From positions 155,464 to 219,463 of the forward strand of contig JAATFU010000007.1 in assembly GCA_015655045.1 (NCBI GenBank): a stretch of DNA of 64,000 nucleotides, read 5' to 3'. Shown here one piece after another: positions 24,985 through 32,616 of this stretch; position 1 is the first letter of the stretch; every line of letters begins with the position of its first letter. The notes under the pieces were generated by a model that worked only from the letters and a program-made list of their open reading frames with translations, was not told the origin of the DNA and ran no database searches. Source of the stretch: Candidatus Saccharimonadota bacterium (GTDB lineage: Bacteria > Patescibacteriota > Saccharimonadia > Saccharimonadales > Saccharimonadaceae). Position numbers and translations under genes: made by a program.

Positions 24985-25704
24985 ATGGGAGTATATAGCA
25001 ATACAGAGATTACTGCCGCCATTGCCGATGGCACCATTGTCAGCGTGCCCTTTAATCCAAAACATATCGCCCAAGCCAGCCTCGACTTTACCCTCGGGCA
25101 TTATTTTTATAAGCAAGAAGTATCTGAAGATGCACGGGTCTATAATCCATTTGATCAAACCGATGTTGACCGTTACTTCAAAGGCCCACTCGAGGCGATG
25201 CCCCACAAACAGTGGTGCGAAGAAAATGGCTATAAACTCTTTGACAATATCCCCGAAGACCATCCAATCATCGTGCTTCGCCCTGGTGAACGTATTTTAG
25301 CCCATACCCATGAGTTTGTCGGTATTCGAGCCCACGGTGGCGCGTGTGAGGTTAAATCACGGAGCAGTTGGGGTCGCAATGGTGTAGCGGTTTGTTTTGA
25401 TGCTGGCTGGGTAGATCCGGGCTACATTAATCGAATTACTCTTGAAATTTATAATCTCAATCAACATGAATCTGTTGTACTGCCTGTTGGCGAACGGATT
25501 GGTCAACTCATCTTCCATCACACCGGGCCGGTCGAAGGGGAGTATAGCGATGGCCGCGGGGGAGTGAGTGGGAAATACCAACACACCTCAGATCTTGATG
25601 AACTCATTCGGACCTGGTCACCCGAACAAATGCTACCACGCGCCTACAAAGACCAGCGTAAAGCCGCTCCAGTTATTGACGGACTCTCCCAGGGGATAAA
25701 GTAA
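24985..25704 (+). CDS. dcd: dCTP deaminase / dUTPase-family protein
   Basis: 239 residues. The trimeric dUTPase/dCTP deaminase core is clear: CEVKSRSSWGRNGVAVC (catalytic and phosphate-binding Ser/Arg), FDAGWVDPGYINRITLEIYN (general-base Glu in TLE) and VVLPVGERIGQLIF. dCTP deaminase converts dCTP to dUTP, and bifunctional forms go to dUMP, the ThyX substrate. The protein is longer than E. coli Dcd (about 190), with an insertion after residue 40 and a C-terminal tail. AAGGAAAG precedes the ATG. tmk follows after 8 nt. Confidence 0.88.
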   Translation: MGVYSNTEITAAIADGTIVSVPFNPKHIAQASLDFTLGHYFYKQEVSEDARVYNPFDQTDVDRYFKGPLEAMPHKQWCEENGYKLFDNIPEDHPIIVLRPGERILAHTHEFVGIRAHGGACEVKSRSSWGRNGVAVCFDAGWVDPGYINRITLEIYNLNQHESVVLPVGERIGQLIFHHTGPVEGEYSDGRGGVSGKYQHTSDLDELIRTWSPEQMLPRAYKDQRKAAPVIDGLSQGIK

Positions 25705-25712
25705 TCGCTGGT

Positions 25713-26402
25713 TTGTTTATCGCCATTGAAGGCGGGGATGGCTCGGGGAAAGGTACCCAAACAGCGCTTCTATTTAAGTACCTCTCGAAGCAACAACGTA
25801 AAGACGTCTATCAATTAAGCTTTCCCCGTTATGGTGAACCGTCAGCCTACTACGCTGGGAAATACCTCGATGGCGCATATGGCGCAGCCGATGATGTCTC
25901 GGCTGACCTGGCGAGCCTTGCCTATGCGCTTGATCGGTACGCTGCGAGCTCGACAATTGCAGCCCAGCTTCAAAAACCAAATGGTATAGTCATCGCCGAT
26001 CGATATGTTGCTTCAAACCTGGCACATCAGGGAACCAAGTTTGCCGATACTGCGGAACGTCATGCATTCTATGCACGCACCCAAGAGACTGAGTATGATA
26101 TTTTAGGTATTCCTCGACCAGACCTTAACATCGTTCTGCTAATGCCAACTGAGCTTGCCCAGGCCAACGTTGATAAGAAAGATGCTCGCTCCTATACGAC
26201 AAAGAAGCGCGATATTCACGAAGCAAATAGTTCACATCTTGAGCGAGCAAAGGCAAACTATGAAGAGTTATGTCAACTGTATCCAGATCAATTTATTGCC
26301 ATCCAATGTGTTGATACACGCGGACAGATGCGCTCAATTAACGAGATTCAGGCAGAGATTCTCTCTATCGTCAAAAGATCAACTAGTCCTATACCTATAT
26401 AA
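25713..26402 (+). CDS. tmk: Thymidylate kinase
   Basis: Phosphorylates dTMP to dTDP. 229 residues from TTG 25713. P-loop FIAIEGGDGSGKGTQT is at residues 2-17, the substrate-binding FPRYGEPSAYYAGKYLDG near 40, and the DRY/R element VIADRYVASNLAHQGTK at about 93. The P-loop residues fit the Tmk family. It overlaps the convergent hypothetical gene by 8 nt at the 3' end. Together with thyX and dcd it forms a three-step dTTP-supply unit. Confidence 0.93.
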   Translation: MFIAIEGGDGSGKGTQTALLFKYLSKQQRKDVYQLSFPRYGEPSAYYAGKYLDGAYGAADDVSADLASLAYALDRYAASSTIAAQLQKPNGIVIADRYVASNLAHQGTKFADTAERHAFYARTQETEYDILGIPRPDLNIVLLMPTELAQANVDKKDARSYTTKKRDIHEANSSHLERAKANYEELCQLYPDQFIAIQCVDTRGQMRSINEIQAEILSIVKRSTSPIPI

Positions 26403-27351
26403 GCGAAACCGTATTTAATAGAGCCCGTTGGACAAGCGCTATTTGTCTTCGATCCAAATTTTCTTCAGTCAAATAAAGTTCTTCCATGGATCTGTTACGT
26501 GAAATCGTTGTGGTAGAGCTTGGGATTGCAATCTGATACTCATTAGCATCAAGGAGACTCGGAACAATCGTATCAAGCTTCGCAGCCCCTCGTACAAGGT
26601 CAGCCCAGTCTTCGCCAAACTTAATACCACGCACTACTTCCGCCACGTGAGAGTCAAGCCTTTCGAGGTCAAGTGCGAAGGTAGACCGCTCAATAATCTC
26701 CGTATCTTTATACGTTCGTGCAAGGTCAATTTCACGCGACATAAATAAGAATCTTGTTTCTTGCGGGCGAGGTAAGCTATCGCTTGTTAAGACCTCATAC
26801 CGGGCACGTTTTCTTAAGAAGGTACCCCCATGCATGCCTATTGCTTCGTTAATAGATGCTCGTTGATTGTTAAGCAACTGCATCCTTTCTGGATCACCCC
26901 AAGGGTGTGTCAAACTTCCTAGCGCAACCGTCGGTATACCGAGTCGGGCCTGAATATGCATTAGTTCGGCAGGCGACGCGTGGCCTGTTTCACCTCGATG
27001 AATCATACCAAGCTCAATAACGTTAATGTCGTCAAGATCGGTTTTTGCTCGACAAAGATAGTTCACTTGATTGAGCTCATTTCGTCGCACACGACGCGCG
27101 TTATATGTATCAAACATAAATGATCGTAACTCTGGTGAAGCCCACCGCGGTGCATGCCTCTTGCTAAAATACTTTGGTAGGACTACATCAACTTCGTGCT
27201 GTTGTTCGCTTATTTCGGCTTGAAATTTGAGAGGGGAAGGTGCCCAAGTAAGAGGTTCTCCAACCGGATTAGATAAAAAGACTTCAAGTTGAGCATCCCT
27301 GATTAGATCAATTCGAGGAATAAATTGTGGTTCTTGATCTCCAGTAGACAT
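26395..27351 (-). CDS. Hypothetical protein
   Basis: 318 residues, soluble, charged and apparently mixed alpha/beta. No signal peptide or membrane segment. The central INVIELGMIHRGETGHASPAELMH and later ARLGIPTVALGSLTHPWGD do not match a family I can name. A TATAAT box (plus-strand ATTATA 27361-27366) is 9 nt before the ATG, so likely leaderless. Its 3' end overlaps tmk by 8 nt. Confidence 0.6.
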   Translation of the reverse strand: MSTGDQEPQFIPRIDLIRDAQLEVFLSNPVGEPLTWAPSPLKFQAEISEQQHEVDVVLPKYFSKRHAPRWASPELRSFMFDTYNARRVRRNELNQVNYLCRAKTDLDDINVIELGMIHRGETGHASPAELMHIQARLGIPTVALGSLTHPWGDPERMQLLNNQRASINEAIGMHGGTFLRKRARYEVLTSDSLPRPQETRFLFMSREIDLARTYKDTEIIERSTFALDLERLDSHVAEVVRGIKFGEDWADLVRGAAKLDTIVPSLLDANEYQIAIPSSTTTISRNRSMEELYLTEENLDRRQIALVQRALLNTVSLI

Positions 27352-27409
27352 AATAAACTAATTATATCACTCTACTTAGATTCTGTCTATAGCCCCACAG
27401 GGGTGAAAA

Positions 27410-27432
27410 GAGCCCGCCATGACGGCGAGCTC
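27410..27432 (-). terminator. Second (distal) terminator of the 51-residue gene
   Basis: On the minus strand, a 9-bp stem GAGCTCGCC/GGCGGGCTC (one T-G pair) with a 5-nt loop followed by TTTTC. Confidence 0.65.
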
Positions 27433-27450
27433 AGCGGGTGAGATGAGAGT

Positions 27451-27498
27451 TAAAAAATGGCGTGCGCCGGGGCAATGGCTGGCTGCCATTGCCCCGGC
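27451..27498 (-). terminator. Main terminator of the 51-residue gene
   Basis: On the minus strand, a perfect 14-bp GC-rich stem (27466-27479 with 27485-27498) with a 5-nt loop, followed after 8 nt by TTTTTT (27452-27457). Confidence 0.8.
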
Positions 27499-27515
27499 TT
27501 TGTTCTCGGTTGACG

Positions 27516-27671
27516 TTACGACGTCGTTGTCGTCTCGCGCTCCGAGTCCTTGGCCCCTGCCTCAACGGGCGAGGGCGATGCCGGTACCTCATGATCGGAG
27601 AGTTTTGCGTCTCCAATCCCGGTGAAGCTCTCCTTCTCCGGGTGATTGTTGATCAGTCTGAGACCGTCCAT
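27516..27671 (-). CDS. 51-residue small protein with consensus promoter
   Basis: A short frame from ATG (plus-strand CAT 27669-27671) to TAA. The product begins MDGLRLINNHPEKES and ends with an acidic, Ser/Thr-rich tail. It is hydrophilic with no membrane segment or motif. The gene is convincing because every expression signal is present: AGAGGA SD 7 nt before the ATG, an exact TTGACA-17-TATAAT promoter about 95-120 nt upstream, and tandem terminators behind. Function unknown. Codon use is GC-richer than surrounding genes. Confidence 0.65.
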   Translation of the reverse strand: MDGLRLINNHPEKESFTGIGDAKLSDHEVPASPSPVEAGAKDSERETTTTS

Positions 27672-27764
27672 TAATTATCCTCTCTCGCTTCATCGACCAT
27701 CGACAAAACGACCCTTTATCAACCAACAACCATGCACAGCGCATAGGTGATCAATAAGTATCTT

Positions 27765-27793
27765 ATTATATATATCACGACATCATTTGTCAA
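27765..27793 (-). promoter_or_regulatory. Perfect consensus promoter (minus strand)
   Basis: Reading the minus strand: TTGACA (27793-27788), 17-nt spacer, TATAAT (27770-27765). It drives the 51-residue gene through a leader of about 85 nt. The rplJL promoter lies about 60 nt away, facing the other way. Confidence 0.8.
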
Positions 27794-27855
27794 TCTGTGC
27801 TAGATGTAGCACCAGGGGTGCTTCTTACTCGCTAGAGGCAGGGAGTCGTGCATTA

Positions 27856-27885
27856 TTGACAACAGCCACCTCCCTTTGGTATACT
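27856..27885 (+). promoter_or_regulatory. rplJL promoter
   Basis: TTGACA (27856-27861), 18-nt spacer, TATACT (27880-27885), giving a start near 27892 just before the L10 leader. Confidence 0.75.
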
Positions 27886-27892
27886 CCTGCTA

Positions 27893-28010
27893 GACATCAC
27901 CAAAGACAGTAGCCGTGGAAACACTTAATTTGCTACCGAGGATCATGTAACACATACATTTTTCGATAGAGTCTTTGGCAGTGCGAGGTCCAAAGACTTT
28001 TTCTTTTGTC
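27893..28010 (+). promoter_or_regulatory. Ribosomal L10 leader with attenuator
   Basis: The leader contains the L10-binding core AAAGACAGTAG ... TTTGCTACCGAGGATC (27902-27943), like the L10_leader family that binds L10(L12)4 through a kink-turn. A terminator follows: stem 27970-27978 with 27990-27998, then TTTTTCTTTT. The 5' ACCAAAGAC (27899-27907) can pair with GTCTTTGG of the terminator's left arm, giving a competing antiterminator. Excess L10-L12 would favour termination (inference from the family). Confidence 0.85.
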
Positions 28011-28077
28011 CACGCGTGCCGTCTGGTTCTTTCACAATTTGGTCGGATATACCTAACTACAACTAAAGGAGATTTTT

Positions 28078-28605
28078 ATGGCAATTACCCGCGATAAAAA
28101 GAACACTTTGGTTGCAGAATTAGCTGAGTTATTTGCCACCGCAAAGTCAACCGTGGGCGCCGCCTACGATGGACTAAGCGTTGCTAATATGCAAGTCCTA
28201 CGTGCTGCAGCTCGTGAGAACAACGTCGTGATTAAAGTGGTTAAAAACCGCCTCGTCCGAGTTGCCCTTGCCGCTGACGGTAAGTTTGATACGGCCGACA
28301 CAAGTCTTTTAACGGGTCAGCTCGTCTACGCTTTTTCAAGTGAAGATGAAGTGGCACCTGCTCAAGTACTTGCTAAGTTTGCAAAGACCCACCCAGAGCT
28401 TCGTTTGATTACCGGCTTTAATAGTGATGGAACATCACTTGATACTGCCTCGGTCAAAGCCCTGGCCGAACTTCCAACTAAGGATCAATTACGAGGCCAG
28501 GTTGTCAGCGTTATCGCGGCACCTCTCACTCAGTTCCTGGGAGTCGCCAATGGTGCTCAACGTGGTTTTGCGCAAGTCTTATCACAACGTGCGGAAGCAC
28601 TCTAA
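28078..28605 (+). CDS. rplJ: 50S ribosomal protein L10
   Basis: Base of the ribosomal stalk, holding L7/L12 dimers. 175 residues, normal length. N-terminal RNA-binding domain AITRDKKNTLVAELAELF ... TVGAAYDGLSVANMQVLR, then VIKVVKNRLVRVAL, and the C-terminal helix for L12 (QFLGVANGAQRGFAQVLSQR). AAAGGAGA lies before the ATG. Expression is under the L10 leader upstream; rplL follows after 36 nt. Confidence 0.97.
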   Translation: MAITRDKKNTLVAELAELFATAKSTVGAAYDGLSVANMQVLRAAARENNVVIKVVKNRLVRVALAADGKFDTADTSLLTGQLVYAFSSEDEVAPAQVLAKFAKTHPELRLITGFNSDGTSLDTASVKALAELPTKDQLRGQVVSVIAAPLTQFLGVANGAQRGFAQVLSQRAEAL

Positions 28606-28641
28606 TTCTGTAACCAATTATTATTACTAAGGAGAACTATT

Positions 28642-29043
28642 ATGGCTGATACTGAAATCACCCTGACTGCTGGTCAGAAAAAAATCGTTGATGAACTCAA
28701 CAAACTCTCAGCTCTTGAGCTGAGCCAAATCGTGAAACACCTCGAAGAGGAATGGGGCGTAAGCGCTGCTGCACCTGCAGCTGCTGCGGTCGCTGCACCA
28801 ACTGAAGCTGGCGCTGATGCCGCTGATGAGAAAACTGAATTCACCGTTACGCTCAAAGAAGCTGGTGTTCAGAAAGTCGCCGTTATTAAGGCTGTTAAGG
28901 AATTAACTGGTCTTGGTCTTGGTGAAGCAAAAGCAATCGTTGATGGCGCACCTGCTCCTGTAAAAGAGAAGGTTGGCAAAGACGAAGCTGATGCTGCAAA
29001 GAAACTGCTTGAAGAAGCAGGCGCAACTGTCGAACTAAGCTAA
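28642..29043 (+). CDS. rplL: 50S ribosomal protein L7/L12
   Basis: Stalk protein that recruits translational GTPases. 133 residues: N-terminal dimerisation domain ([22 protein letters not shown]), an Ala/Pro-rich hinge and the C-terminal factor-binding domain ([22 protein letters not shown] ... [14 protein letters not shown]). AAGGAGA precedes the ATG. A terminator follows at 29085. Confidence 0.97.
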   Translation: MADTEITLTAGQKKIVDELNKLSALELSQIVKHLEEEWGVSAAAPAAAAVAAPTEAGADAADEKTEFTVTLKEAGVQKVAVIKAVKELTGLGLGEAKAIVDGAPAPVKEKVGKDEADAAKKLLEEAGATVELS

Positions 29044-29084
29044 TTTGACTAATGAATATCCGATCAATCTATGGTTGAACCCTA

Positions 29085-29112
29085 AATACCGCTTCGAAAG
29101 AGGCGGTATTTT
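29085..29112 (+). terminator. Rho-independent terminator after rplL
   Basis: An 8-9-bp stem (29085-29092 with 29103-29110) with a 10-nt loop, ending in TTTT. Confidence 0.75.
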
Positions 29113-29234
29113 GTAGGCACAAAAAATACAACGCTTTGGCTGCGACCTCATACAATCATGTGGAAAAACTTACTTCATGGTGCTTTGGTACGAAACCATG
29201 GTTTTTAGTATCCATAGGGTACATGGGCGGGTGA

Positions 29235-29263
29235 TTGACAAAAGGATACTTGGTTGGTATATA
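29235..29263 (+). promoter_or_regulatory. Sigma-70-type promoter
   Basis: TTGACA (29235-29240), 17-nt spacer, TATATA (29258-29263), about 48 nt before ATG 29312. Confidence 0.7.
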
Positions 29264-29311
29264 TAGGGGTGATACTACACAAAAATAGACAAAAGGAAAT
29301 TGCGAGTTACC

Positions 29312-29830
29312 ATGTCTGAATTACCTGAAAAACAAGTCAAGCGTCTCCATGCGCTCATTCAAGAGGCCGAAACCAATCTAGCTGCCGCTAAAGAACTACT
29401 CATTAGCATTATCGGTGAGGACGGCACTGTCCTGACCCCAAAATCAAGTAACGCTGAAGATGTCGGCGGAAAAGTCGTTGAAGGTGTTTTTGATGGCCAG
29501 AAGATGGCCGGCCCTGATGGCAAAGAATATCCCGTACCAGCAAACTATGCCAGTAAATCAAAGCTAGTTGAAGGCGACATCCTGAAACTCACCATTGCTG
29601 ATGATGGCAGCTTTATCTATAAGCAAATTGGGCCAATTGAGCGCCGTCAGATTATCGGTACGCTCGTGACTCATGATGGCGCGTACTACGTTGAAGCTAA
29701 TGGCCATGAATACCGGATTTTGCTTGCCAGTGTAACCTACTTCCGAATTAACGTGGGTGATCAGGTCACGATTATTATCCCGGCCGATAATCCCGATGCC
29801 GAGTGGGCCGCCGTTGAAGCTGCGCTGTAG
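29312..29830 (+). CDS. Conserved-looking hypothetical protein with coiled-coil and beta domains
   Basis: 172 residues from ATG 29312 (a TTG at 29300 is closer to AAAGGA). N-terminal coiled coil (LHALIQEAETNLAAAKELL), a short linker, then two beta-rich segments: GGKVVEGVFDGQKMAGPDGKEYPVPANYASKS with VEGDILKLTI...FIYKQIGP (quoted in parts), and a second with ANGHEYRILLAS and VGDQVTIIIP. The pattern resembles a family I associate with Patescibacteria genomes near rplL (memory, not searched). Role unknown, perhaps nucleic-acid binding. Confidence 0.65.
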   Translation: MSELPEKQVKRLHALIQEAETNLAAAKELLISIIGEDGTVLTPKSSNAEDVGGKVVEGVFDGQKMAGPDGKEYPVPANYASKSKLVEGDILKLTIADDGSFIYKQIGPIERRQIIGTLVTHDGAYYVEANGHEYRILLASVTYFRINVGDQVTIIIPADNPDAEWAAVEAAL

Positions 29831-29930
29831 ACCTCTCGTCTTTTACAAGTACTCATTTTATATGCCGCTTCCGATGATACCGCACTATGTTGGTGAGCTA
29901 TTGTCCTTGAGTTTATGAGGTAGTTAGAAA

Positions 29931-30019
29931 AGAAAAAGCCCGATCAACTTTTTCAAGTCAATCGGGCATGGGCTCCGGGAGGACCAAGGGGAAAAGCCAC
30001 AAGGTCCTCCCGGACACCC
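29931..30019 (-). terminator. Tandem terminators of the 263-residue gene
   Basis: Two hairpins for minus-strand transcripts. The proximal is GC-rich (29970-29985 with 30003-30019, no T run). The distal is GCCCGAT/ATCGGGC (29938-29944 with 29961-29967) followed by TTTTTCTTTT on the minus strand. The distal one may also stop the plus-strand gene. Confidence 0.75.
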
Positions 30020-30036
30020 AGGAACCGAGATTCGAG

Positions 30037-30828
30037 TTACTTATTCTCCCTGAAGATCATTACAGCATCCGCGAGCCGGGGGGCATCAGCCCAGAGGACG
30101 CCGACATAGGCGCCCGAGTCATACGCGAAGTACGACACGAAGACGGAATCGACGACCAGCCCAGCCGCAATGAAACCAGGAATGGTTTTGTAGTCGATGG
30201 CCAGGTACACCTGCGGATTGAGCGCCAGCAGCCAAGCCACTTCAAGGCCGGGCAGTCGCTTCTTGATCTTCCGAATCTCGCTAGGAACCACCCCACTAGT
30301 GGTACCCACGTAGGTCTGGATATCGAGCAGGGCGACGTCGAGCCTGGGTTTACCACTCTGCTCGCTCCCGGGAAAGAACGAGAGTCGATCCGACTCGATG
30401 TACAGCCCGAACTTCTTACCCAGTGCTTCGACTTCGAGCTTTAGACAGGCCGTTACTTCCTCCCAGTTAAAGGAGAGGTCACGACCGAGCCACAGGCTGA
30501 TGCCGGTTGGGTGCAGTAGGTCAAGGTGATCGACGAGGGTGTTAGCAAACGTGTCGATTTGGCCCCTTGTGAGACCCCAACCGCGCAGCTTGTTCCACTC
30601 GCTGATTTTCGTCGCGTAGCCGCTTACAGGGTTCCACGCGATGGGCGCGAGAGCCGAAGTGAGTGACCTGGTGAAGGCATCGAAGTCAATTCTCGAGAAG
30701 TCGGCGTGAGCCAACTTCTTGAAGAACTTACTGTTGGCAAGCAAATACTGCATCTGGTCACCGTCGGGGTCACCGAGAGCATCCACGACGAACTTCGTTG
30801 CTTGTTTCTGTGAGACGGGTGTCGACAT
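30037..30828 (-). CDS. Hypothetical protein, GC-rich single-gene unit
   Basis: 263 residues, soluble, no motif I recognise. N-terminal half helical (KQATKFVVDALGDPDGDQMQYLLANSKFF); C-terminal half with beta strands and Tyr/Ala-rich segments (FVSYFAYDSGAYVGVLW). GC-rich codons unlike dnaX next door. AGAAAGGCGG precedes the ATG. An inverted repeat (30901-30953) lies upstream and two terminators downstream. Phage or mobile-element origin is possible but unproven. Confidence 0.6.
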   Translation of the reverse strand: MSTPVSQKQATKFVVDALGDPDGDQMQYLLANSKFFKKLAHADFSRIDFDAFTRSLTSALAPIAWNPVSGYATKISEWNKLRGWGLTRGQIDTFANTLVDHLDLLHPTGISLWLGRDLSFNWEEVTACLKLEVEALGKKFGLYIESDRLSFFPGSEQSGKPRLDVALLDIQTYVGTTSGVVPSEIRKIKKRLPGLEVAWLLALNPQVYLAIDYKTIPGFIAAGLVVDSVFVSYFAYDSGAYVGVLWADAPRLADAVMIFRENK

Positions 30829-30900
30829 GACAGTCCGCCTTTCTGCCGTAGTAATAAACTAGTCATGCACGGTGCATGGTAGCCTCACCAGGGTGAGAAT

Positions 30901-30953
30901 TGAGAACGGCGTACTATATTCATCTGAAATATAAATACACGACGCCGTTCTCA
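30901..30953. repeat. 12-bp perfect inverted repeat with 29-nt spacer
   Basis: TGAGAACGGCGT (30901-30912) and ACGCCGTTCTCA (30942-30953) are exact reverse complements. The AT-rich spacer holds a smaller nested inverted repeat (ATATT...AAATAT) and -10-like TATATT/TATAAA. It sits in the divergent gap between the 263-residue gene and dnaX. It could be an operator, a cruciform or a terminator-like barrier. The rest of this 324-nt gap holds the dnaX promoter (TATAAT 31116-31121). Confidence 0.6.
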
Positions 30954-31115
30954 AAGGAGTAACCGAATTATTAAGGTTCTAGTGCAATGTATAACATAAG
31001 GCTGCATATTCTGCAACGATTGCATCAACAAACCAAAAGCAGTATGATACGTATATCACATGAGGTGAAAACAAAAAGTGTAAAAATGACGGCAGTATGA
31101 AGCGCGCGAAACGCG

Positions 31116-31121
31116 TATAAT
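31116..31121 (+). promoter_or_regulatory. dnaX: -10 box of the dnaX promoter
   Basis: TATAAT about 32 nt before the GTG start. The SD GAGGGGAA follows. Confidence 0.55.
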
Positions 31122-31152
31122 CAGCTGCAAGACAACGTGAGGGGAATTATTC

Positions 31153-32616
31153 GTGGCTCAGGCTTTATACCGCAAGTATCGTAGTAAAACGCTGGATGAG
31201 ATTATTGGCCAGAACCATGTCACAGACATTTTGTCTCGTGCTATTGCCCAAGGCAAGATCTCTCACGCCTATCTTTTGACTGGCCCGCGTGGCGTCGGGA
31301 AGACTTCGATTGCGCGAATCTTAGCTCACGAAATTAATGGCTTGCCCTATGACGATGATAGCCAGCATCTTGATATCATCGAGATTGATGCAGCCAGCAA
31401 TAACAGTGTTGAGGATATCCGAGATTTACGTGAGAAAGTCCAGATCGCTCCTGTCTCAGCTCAGAAAAAAATCTATATTATTGACGAAGTACACATGCTC
31501 AGTAAGTCAGCTTTTAACGCGCTCTTAAAGACACTTGAGGAGCCGCCCGAGCACGTTGTCTTTATCCTAGCTACAACCGATATTGAAAAGTTACCCGCTA
31601 CCATTATTAGCCGTACTCAACGGTTTAGCTTTCGTTCGATTGGCGTGGCCGATGCAACCAAACACTTAAAGGAGATTGCCAAAAAGGAGAAGATCACGAT
31701 TAGCGATGACGCTCTGCAACTCATCGCCGAACGCGGCGACGGTAGTTTCCGTGATAGCATTAGTCTGCTTGACCAACTTTCAAGCCTCGCCGACGACAAA
31801 GAGGGTATCACTACTGCACTGATTGAAACCTCACTCGGTCTTGCCCCGCACACCGTAGTTGAAGCTATCTTACAAGCCGTTCAAGATCGTTCAGTGACAC
31901 ACGTAGTCGAACTGCTTGATGCCGCCAAGGAAGAGGGAATTAATAGTACCGTCCTGGCGGCTCAGCTAACCTATACTCTGCGCCAACGGGTCGCCGACCA
32001 ACCCCAGCTACTTCCTTTACTCGATGGCCTATTAGACGTCGCTCGCAGTAGTCAACCAGATTTAAAGCTTCTAAGCATCCTAGGGAGTGCAGCTATTCCA
32101 AAGGGTGCAGCTCGATCGGCCGCTCTTGCAGCTCCCGTCCTTGAAATTACGGCCACGATTGCGGAGCTAGAAAAACAAGCTACTCGTTCAAAACCAAAAG
32201 ATAGCGTCCAGCCCCACCCAACCCCCTCGAAAGAAGAACCTCTCGTGACAGTTGCTACTCCAAAACCCATCCAGGAAGCACCGCTTGAAGCCGTCACTCC
32301 AGCTACATTCGAGTGGGCTAAGCTGATCGATTATACCCGTGAACACTACGTCGCAATTTATAGCGTACTGAGTAAATGCCATTTTGAGCTTGCGGGTACG
32401 ACCCTTACCCTCTATACCGCCAATAAGTTTTATAAGAAAAAACTCGATGATATGAAATACAGCAGCCTCCTCTATAAAAGCCTCGAAGGTATCGGGGTTT
32501 ATGGACTGGAAATCCACACGATACCCACAGCGCCACCGCCAAAAGATAGTCAAGCGGCCGCGGTTGCTGCTATTATGGGCGGAGGAGAAGAGGTTGTAAT
32601 CGAGGATGCCAGCTAA
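31153..32616 (+). CDS. dnaX: DNA polymerase III subunit gamma/tau, zinc module missing
   Basis: Clamp-loader ATPase. 487 residues from GTG 31153 (GAGGGGAA upstream). Walker A GPRGVGKTSIAR is at about 44, Walker B/DEVHMLSKSAFNALLKTLEEPP at about 114, and the SRC-like region is ISRTQRFSFRS (Cys replaced by Gln). The usual four-Cys zinc module between sensor blocks is absent: HEINGLPYDDDSQHLDIIEIDAASN (quoted in parts) goes straight on without a Cys. Domain III and a Pro-rich tail follow, then a tau-like C-terminal domain. The 3' end overlaps dnaB by 11 nt. Confidence 0.93.
   Translation: MAQALYRKYRSKTLDEIIGQNHVTDILSRAIAQGKISHAYLLTGPRGVGKTSIARILAHEINGLPYDDDSQHLDIIEIDAASNNSVEDIRDLREKVQIAPVSAQKKIYIIDEVHMLSKSAFNALLKTLEEPPEHVVFILATTDIEKLPATIISRTQRFSFRSIGVADATKHLKEIAKKEKITISDDALQLIAERGDGSFRDSISLLDQLSSLADDKEGITTALIETSLGLAPHTVVEAILQAVQDRSVTHVVELLDAAKEEGINSTVLAAQLTYTLRQRVADQPQLLPLLDGLLDVARSSQPDLKLLSILGSAAIPKGAARSAALAAPVLEITATIAELEKQATRSKPKDSVQPHPTPSKEEPLVTVATPKPIQEAPLEAVTPATFEWAKLIDYTREHYVAIYSVLSKCHFELAGTTLTLYTANKFYKKKLDDMKYSSLLYKSLEGIGVYGLEIHTIPTAPPPKDSQAAAVAAIMGGGEEVVIEDAS

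Noticed and set aside
30037..30444. Plus-strand frame (29968-30444) opposite the 263-residue gene
   Set aside because: Composition reflects antisense of a GC-rich gene, and the region contains the terminators of that gene.
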